Part shown: positions 60,408 to 64,000 of the stretch, one piece after another
Numbering within the stretch: position 1 is the stretch's first letter
Layout: each line of letters starts with the position of its first letter
Assembly: GCA_044224495.1 (NCBI GenBank)
Contig: JBGAKG010000002.1
Span: forward strand, 1-64,000
Source of the DNA: JBGAKG01 sp044224495
GTDB taxonomy: Bacteria; Myxococcota_A; Polyangia; Polyangiales; Polyangiaceae
Reading direction: 5' to 3'
Length of the DNA: 64,000 nt
Position numbers and translations under genes: made by a program
The notes under the pieces: generated by a model
The model's database searches: none
Told to the model about the DNA's origin: nothing
Seen by the model: the letters and a program-made list of their open reading frames with translations, nothing else

Positions 60408-61984
60408 CTACGCCACGCGCTTCGCAGCGCGCCCCTCGGCGAGGCGCGTCGCGGCGAGGCGCGACAGCCCCATGATCGAGTGCTGCGGGTTCACGCCCAG
60501 GTTCGTCGGGAAGACGCTCGAGTCGACGACGTAGAGCCCCTCCGTCCCGTGCACGCCGAAGTCGAGACCGACGACGCTCGAGCGCGGGTCGGGCCCCATC
60601 CGTGCCGCGCCGAACAGGTGCGACGCGACCATCCCGTACGCGCGCGGATCGATCGGACCCTCGTCGACGAGCTTCAGCTGATCGGGGCTCGTGAGGACGG
60701 TCGGCAGCCCGTGGACGCCCGGCCAGACCTCGGTGGCGCCCTGCGCGAACATCAGCTTCACCAGCGTGGAGAGCGCCTTCCGCGCGATGTGCATGTCGCG
60801 CACGGTCGGGGTGTAGACGACCTTGTCGCGGCCGCCCCAGCCGCTCTCGACCGTGCCCTCCGCCTCGGCACGGACCTGCGCGACCCAGATCCCGACGTTC
60901 GGGAAGCTCGCGAGCCGCTGCATGAACTCCGAGCCGGCGCCGGGCATGCGCGCCGCGAGCAGCTCGGGCGGCATCGCGATGCTCTCGAGCTTGAAGCCCT
61001 CGCTCTGCCGGAAGTGGATCGACTCCGCGCCCTGCGTGGCGCCGAAGCTCATGTGCACCGGCGACGGGAACACCGCCGCGCAGCCGACGCCGGGGTGCGC
61101 CTGGAAGTGACGCCCCAGTGCCTTCGTCTTCACGCCGGAGCGCCGGAGGACGTTCGGCGTCTGGATCGTGCGCGCACGGTGCGGGTGCCCCGCGGCCCGT
61201 CGACGCGACCGAGCACCGCGGACGCGCGCGCGCCGTCCATCTCGACGCGCTCGACCTTGCACGAGGTGAAGATGCGGGCGCCGAGCCCGAGCGCCCAGGG
61301 CACGTAGCTCACGCTCATGCCCTGCTTCGCCGCGCTCGGGCAGCCCTGGAGGCAACGCCCCGTGCCGGTGCAGCCCTTGTCGTAGCGCCGCATGCGGTGC
61401 GCCTCGATGCCGAGGCCCTCGCTCGCCTCGAGGAGGCCGGCGCTGTTGCGGCCGAGCGCCTCGTCGGCGACGGCGTGGACGTTGAGCGCGGCTTCGAGCG
61501 CGTCGAAGTGACCCGCGAGCTCGCCTTCGTTCATCGCGTCGGCGAGACCGTACTTCCCGCGCCAATCCGCGATCACGTCGCTCGGAAGGCGCCACGCGAT
61601 CGCCGAGTTCACCACCGTGCTCCCGCCGACGCAGCGCCCCTGCAGGAGCGGGATGAACGAGCGACCTTCGATCGCCTGCGTCGCCGCGTCGCGCATGAGC
61701 CGCCGGAAGCTCCCGAGCACGTCGGGGGTGAAGTCGCGGGTCTTCACCCACGGCCCCTCTTCCACGAGCGCGACCGAGAAGCCCGCGGCCGCGAGCGTGT
61801 GCGCGGCCACGGCGCCGGATGCCCCCGAGCCCACCACGACCCAGTCGAACGCTTCGTCGACATCGCGGTCGAGCGCGCGGCAATCGACCACCGCGCCCTC
61901 CGGGAGATCTTCGTCCGGGTAGCTCTTGCGCCGCTGCACGCCGCTGTCGACGTCGGGTCCCGAATCAAGCGACCGATCGCTCAT
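60408..61984 (-). pseudogene. GMC oxidoreductase gene with a frameshift
   Basis: Two frames together give one GMC flavoenzyme. The N-terminal 272 residues have the FAD-binding GSGASGAVAAHTLAAAGFS and FIPLLQGRCVGGSTVVNSA, and read to about 61169. The C-terminal 252 residues (from IQTPNVLRRSG at 61166) carry HFQAHPGVGC, the GMC catalytic-region GASHLFGAARMG-like sequence and SVFPTNLGVNPQHSIMGLSRLAATRL. At the join a strand normally reading close to VVVAAGA is missing; loss of 3n+1 nt (for example 22) would explain it. Assembly error is possible. ATG 61984 has a strong AAGGAG. Confidence 0.8.
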
Positions 61985-62438
61985 GGCCGACTCCTTCCCC
62001 CGCACCGAGCGGCAGTTGCTTCTTCGAGAGCGACACCAACGTGGAGCGCTCGGGCTCGCGGACGACCGCCTTGCGAACCCCCGGGAACGTGAGGAAGAAG
62101 AGCGCCCCGAACGCCTTCAACAGCGTGGTCAGCTGGCGCACGAAGTAGAAGTTGCTGCCGAGGAGCGCCATCACGACGCGCTCGCGATCGCCGGTGGCGA
62201 GACCGGTGATCGTCGAGAGCTTGCCGATCGTGAGGAGCGGCGCGAGCGCGATGATCCACACCGCGACGCGCAACCCGAGCGCGACCCGCGGCGGGACGCC
62301 GGAGCGCGCGTCTTCGAACATGCCGACCATGTCGCCGTCCGCAGCGCCTTGCGGCAGGCGCGGATCCGACTTGCGCGGAAAGATGCCGTCGAACGCGGCG
62401 GCGGCGAAGCTCCTCTCGAACGACAACAGGCGGGTCAT
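61965..62438 (-). CDS. Small membrane protein upstream of the GMC gene, hypothetical
   Basis: 157 residues. Two to three hydrophobic segments (VALGLRVAVWIIALAPLLTIG and LLKAFGALFFLTFPG) after a basic N-terminus. The stop lies 20 bp inside the GMC gene start, and its ATG overlaps the stop of the GntR gene (ATGA), so regulator, membrane protein and oxidoreductase form one operon. A membrane anchor or electron-transfer partner of the flavoenzyme is plausible but unsupported by motifs. Confidence 0.65.
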   Translation of the reverse strand: MTRLLSFERSFAAAAFDGIFPRKSDPRLPQGAADGDMVGMFEDARSGVPPRVALGLRVAVWIIALAPLLTIGKLSTITGLATGDRERVVMALLGSNFYFVRQLTTLLKAFGALFFLTFPGVRKAVVREPERSTLVSLSKKQLPLGAGEGVGHERSVA

Positions 62439-63322
62439 GACTTCTTCCCCTTCTTCGTCTTCTTCTTCGACTCGGTCGTGGCAGTGGGCGCGAGCGCGCC
62501 GAGCAACGGCTTCGGCGCTTGGACCTTCACGGTGCGGAGCTTCTGCTCGAGGAGCGTCGCGTCGGCGGCGGCGAGCGCCTGCCGCACGAGCGAGCGCGCC
62601 GCGTCCCCGTTCCCGCTCCGCACGAGCTGGATGATGATCGGGTACGCGCTCAGCGTGCGCTCCGGGTCGTCGTACAGGGCGGCGACGAGCTGCGGATGCT
62701 CCTCGGGCAGCCGGGCGAAGGTGTTGAGGATGAGCTCGAGCCCGACGTTCTTCGCCGCGCGGATGACCGCGCGCTGGAACACGACGTCGCCCCGAGCGAG
62801 CGCGAGCGGGTCGCCCACGTTCTGCTGCTGCGCGGCGGCGGCCGCTTCCATCGAGGCGATGTCCTCGTCCGTGTGGCGTTCGACGGCGAGGGCGACCGCC
62901 TCGGCCGCGAGGACGCGCCGCACCTCGAGGATGGAGGCGAGCATGTCGTGCCAGGCCGGCTCGGCCGGATCGAGCGCGGAGGCGAGCGCCGGCAGCGCAT
63001 CCAGCCCGGCGCGCTCGCGCCAGGACGCGACCACCGTGCCGGCGCCGTGGCGGGTGAGGATGAGGCCCAGCGCTTCCAGCCGCGCCAGCGCGGCGCGGAG
63101 GGTGAGGCGGTTGATGCCGAGCGCCAGGGCGAGCTCGCGCTCCGACGGCAGCTTGGACCCCGCCGGGAGGCGGCCGGCGAGGATCTCCCCCCGGATCCGC
63201 TCGGCCACGGCGTCCACCACGCTCGACCGCGCGATCGGGCCCAGGACGGACAGAGTCTCGAGGCCGCCCTCCGCAGGGGGCTCGCTCGGCAGCGTGGACG
63301 GGTTCGACGGGACGATCTTCAA
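62435..63322 (-). CDS. GntR/FadR-family regulator
   Basis: 295 residues. N-terminal winged helix of the GntR type (about 45-100: GSKLPSERELALALGINRLTLRAALARLEALG) and a C-terminal all-helical FCD-type ligand domain (about 120-260). The TTG at 63322 is chosen because GGAGG lies 6 nt upstream; the 24 in-frame codons beyond it have no ribosome binding site. The C-terminus is Lys-rich. The TGGT/ACCA operator at 63356-63370 lies just upstream. It presumably controls the membrane protein and GMC genes. Confidence 0.88.
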   Translation of the reverse strand: MKIVPSNPSTLPSEPPAEGGLETLSVLGPIARSSVVDAVAERIRGEILAGRLPAGSKLPSERELALALGINRLTLRAALARLEALGLILTRHGAGTVVASWRERAGLDALPALASALDPAEPAWHDMLASILEVRRVLAAEAVALAVERHTDEDIASMEAAAAAQQQNVGDPLALARGDVVFQRAVIRAAKNVGLELILNTFARLPEEHPQLVAALYDDPERTLSAYPIIIQLVRSGNGDAARSLVRQALAAADATLLEQKLRTVKVQAPKPLLGALAPTATTESKKKTKKGKKS

Positions 63323-63355
63323 GCGGGGCCTCCTCGGACTCTCATCAAGTGATTG

Positions 63356-63370
63356 ACTGGTTGAACCAGT
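63356..63370. promoter_or_regulatory. FadR-type operator ACTGGTT-G-AACCAGT
   Basis: A perfect 7-1-7 palindrome 34 bp upstream of the GntR start. It contains the TGGT-Nx-ACCA half sites used by the FadR subfamily (for example FadR and PdhR). It sits in the expected promoter zone, so autorepression of the regulator-GMC operon is likely. Confidence 0.7.
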
Positions 63371-63432
63371 AGCACCGGCAAAGTGACTGCGCAAGCCCTT
63401 TCGCGCTTTCAGGTCGGAGTAAGCTGCGCGCC

Positions 63433-64000
63433 ATGATCGACCTGCGCAGCGACACCGTCACCAAGCCCACCCCAGCCATGCGGAAGGCCATGGCCGAGGC
63501 GGAGGTCGGCGACGACGTGTACGGCGAGGATCCCACGGTCCACGCGCTGGAGGCCGCCATCGCCGCCCGCTGCGGCAAGGAAGCCGCCCTCTTCGTGACC
63601 TCGGGGTCGATGGGGAACCAGCTCGCGATCGCGGCCCAGACGCGCCCCGGCGACGAGGTGATCGTGGGCGAAGGCGCGCACCCGGTCTTCTACGAGGTGG
63701 CCGCGGGCGCGGTCCTCTCGGGCGTGCAGTTCGCGACCGCCGGGAGCGGCGGCCTCTACGACGAGGACGACATGGTCGCGGCGATCAAGGCGAGCGCCTA
63801 CTGGTCGCCGCGCACGTCGCTCGTTTGCGTGGAGAACACACACAATCGCGGCGGCGGCCGCGTGTTCCCCCAGGACGCGGTCGTGAGGATCGGGGTGCGC
63901 GCGAAAGAGCACGGGCTCCGCTTCCACCTCGACGGCGCGCGGATCTGGAACGCGATGACCGCGACGAAGCTCTCCCTCGAGGCGCTCGTCGCCCCGTTCG
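63433..64000 (+). CDS. ltaE: Low-specificity L-threonine aldolase (partial, runs off the right edge)
   Basis: The first 189 residues of a fold-type I PLP enzyme. Start MIDLRSDTVTKPTPAMRKAM (ATG 63433), then GDDVYGEDPTV, VTSGSMGNQLAI, GEGAHPVFYE, VCVENTHNRGGGRVFP and HLDGARIWNAM. It cleaves L-threonine (or allo-threonine) to glycine and acetaldehyde. The PLP lysine lies beyond the window. It is divergent from the GntR operon, with 110 bp between starts that contain the FadR-type operator. Confidence 0.93.
   Translation, partial: MIDLRSDTVTKPTPAMRKAMAEAEVGDDVYGEDPTVHALEAAIAARCGKEAALFVTSGSMGNQLAIAAQTRPGDEVIVGEGAHPVFYEVAAGAVLSGVQFATAGSGGLYDEDDMVAAIKASAYWSPRTSLVCVENTHNRGGGRVFPQDAVVRIGVRAKEHGLRFHLDGARIWNAMTATKLSLEALVAPF

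Noticed and set aside
62435..63394. Longer GntR frame from TTG 63394
   Set aside because: It would cover the palindrome, and GGAGG precedes the TTG at 63322.

Overview
The window is very GC-rich DNA (about 70% by eye) with strong G/C preference at third codon positions. It is crowded with lipoproteins whose lipobox is followed by an Asp/Gly/Ser/Pro-rich linker. It also carries proline-rich proteins, a Ser/Thr kinase with a PEGA-like tail, a class III cyclase, RCC1 and IgGFc-binding surface proteins and one near-canonical sigma-54 promoter. This points to a myxobacterium (Myxococcota, probably Polyangiales-like). That is inferred from style and gene content, not from a marker gene. There is no rRNA, CRISPR array, prophage or insertion sequence. 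One tRNA gene (Thr, CGT) is present.

Layout. 0-3.4 kb: ahcY behind an ArsR-methyltransferase fusion regulator (SahR type). 3.5-8.7 kb: membrane sulfatase-like enzyme, VWA lipoprotein, zinc-ribbon protein, metallo-beta-lactamase-fold hydrolase. 8.7-19.7 kb: lipoproteins, a 1947-residue TPR protein, a long-chain acyl-CoA synthetase. 19.7-28.7 kb: SRPBCC-cyclase fusion, serC, fmt and small lipoproteins. 29.5-35.5 kb: lhr, a HExxH protein and a FUSC-like membrane protein in one operon. 35.5-41.9 kb: SDR, kinase plus FGE-like lipoprotein, HerA-like ATPase. 41.9-50.6 kb: two paralogous CxxCH surface lipoproteins flank an MNIO (DUF692) RiPP locus and a four-repeat DUF1508 lipoprotein. 50.6-58.6 kb: HExxH/SEC-C protein, chrA, tRNA-Thr, a decayed lipoprotein gene, RCC1 protein and a duplicated secreted-protein/TetR cassette. 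58.6-64 kb: metzincin lipoprotein, a frameshifted GMC oxidoreductase operon under a FadR-type regulator, and the start of threonine aldolase at the right edge.

The most interesting system is at 43980-47016. A YceI-like lipoprotein, a 161-residue lipoprotein-type precursor with two Cys-x4-Cys cores (one CGxGxCG, the spacing of HvfA-type precursors) and an MNIO oxidase form one minus-strand operon behind a GTAACC-N16-CGTA ECF-like promoter. A HvfC-like partner gene converges on it from the plus strand with a 23-bp overlap. I read this as a predicted metal-binding, MNIO-modified peptide system in which the peptide is a lipid-anchored, linker-separated two-core protein rather than a small free peptide.

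Local regulation is visible at several points: a TGGT/ACCA palindrome before the GntR/FadR operon, tandem TTGCAC-GGA-GTGCAA repeats before the TetR gene, an AT-rich inverted repeat before the SahR gene, and a perfect hairpin terminator after the DUF1508 gene.
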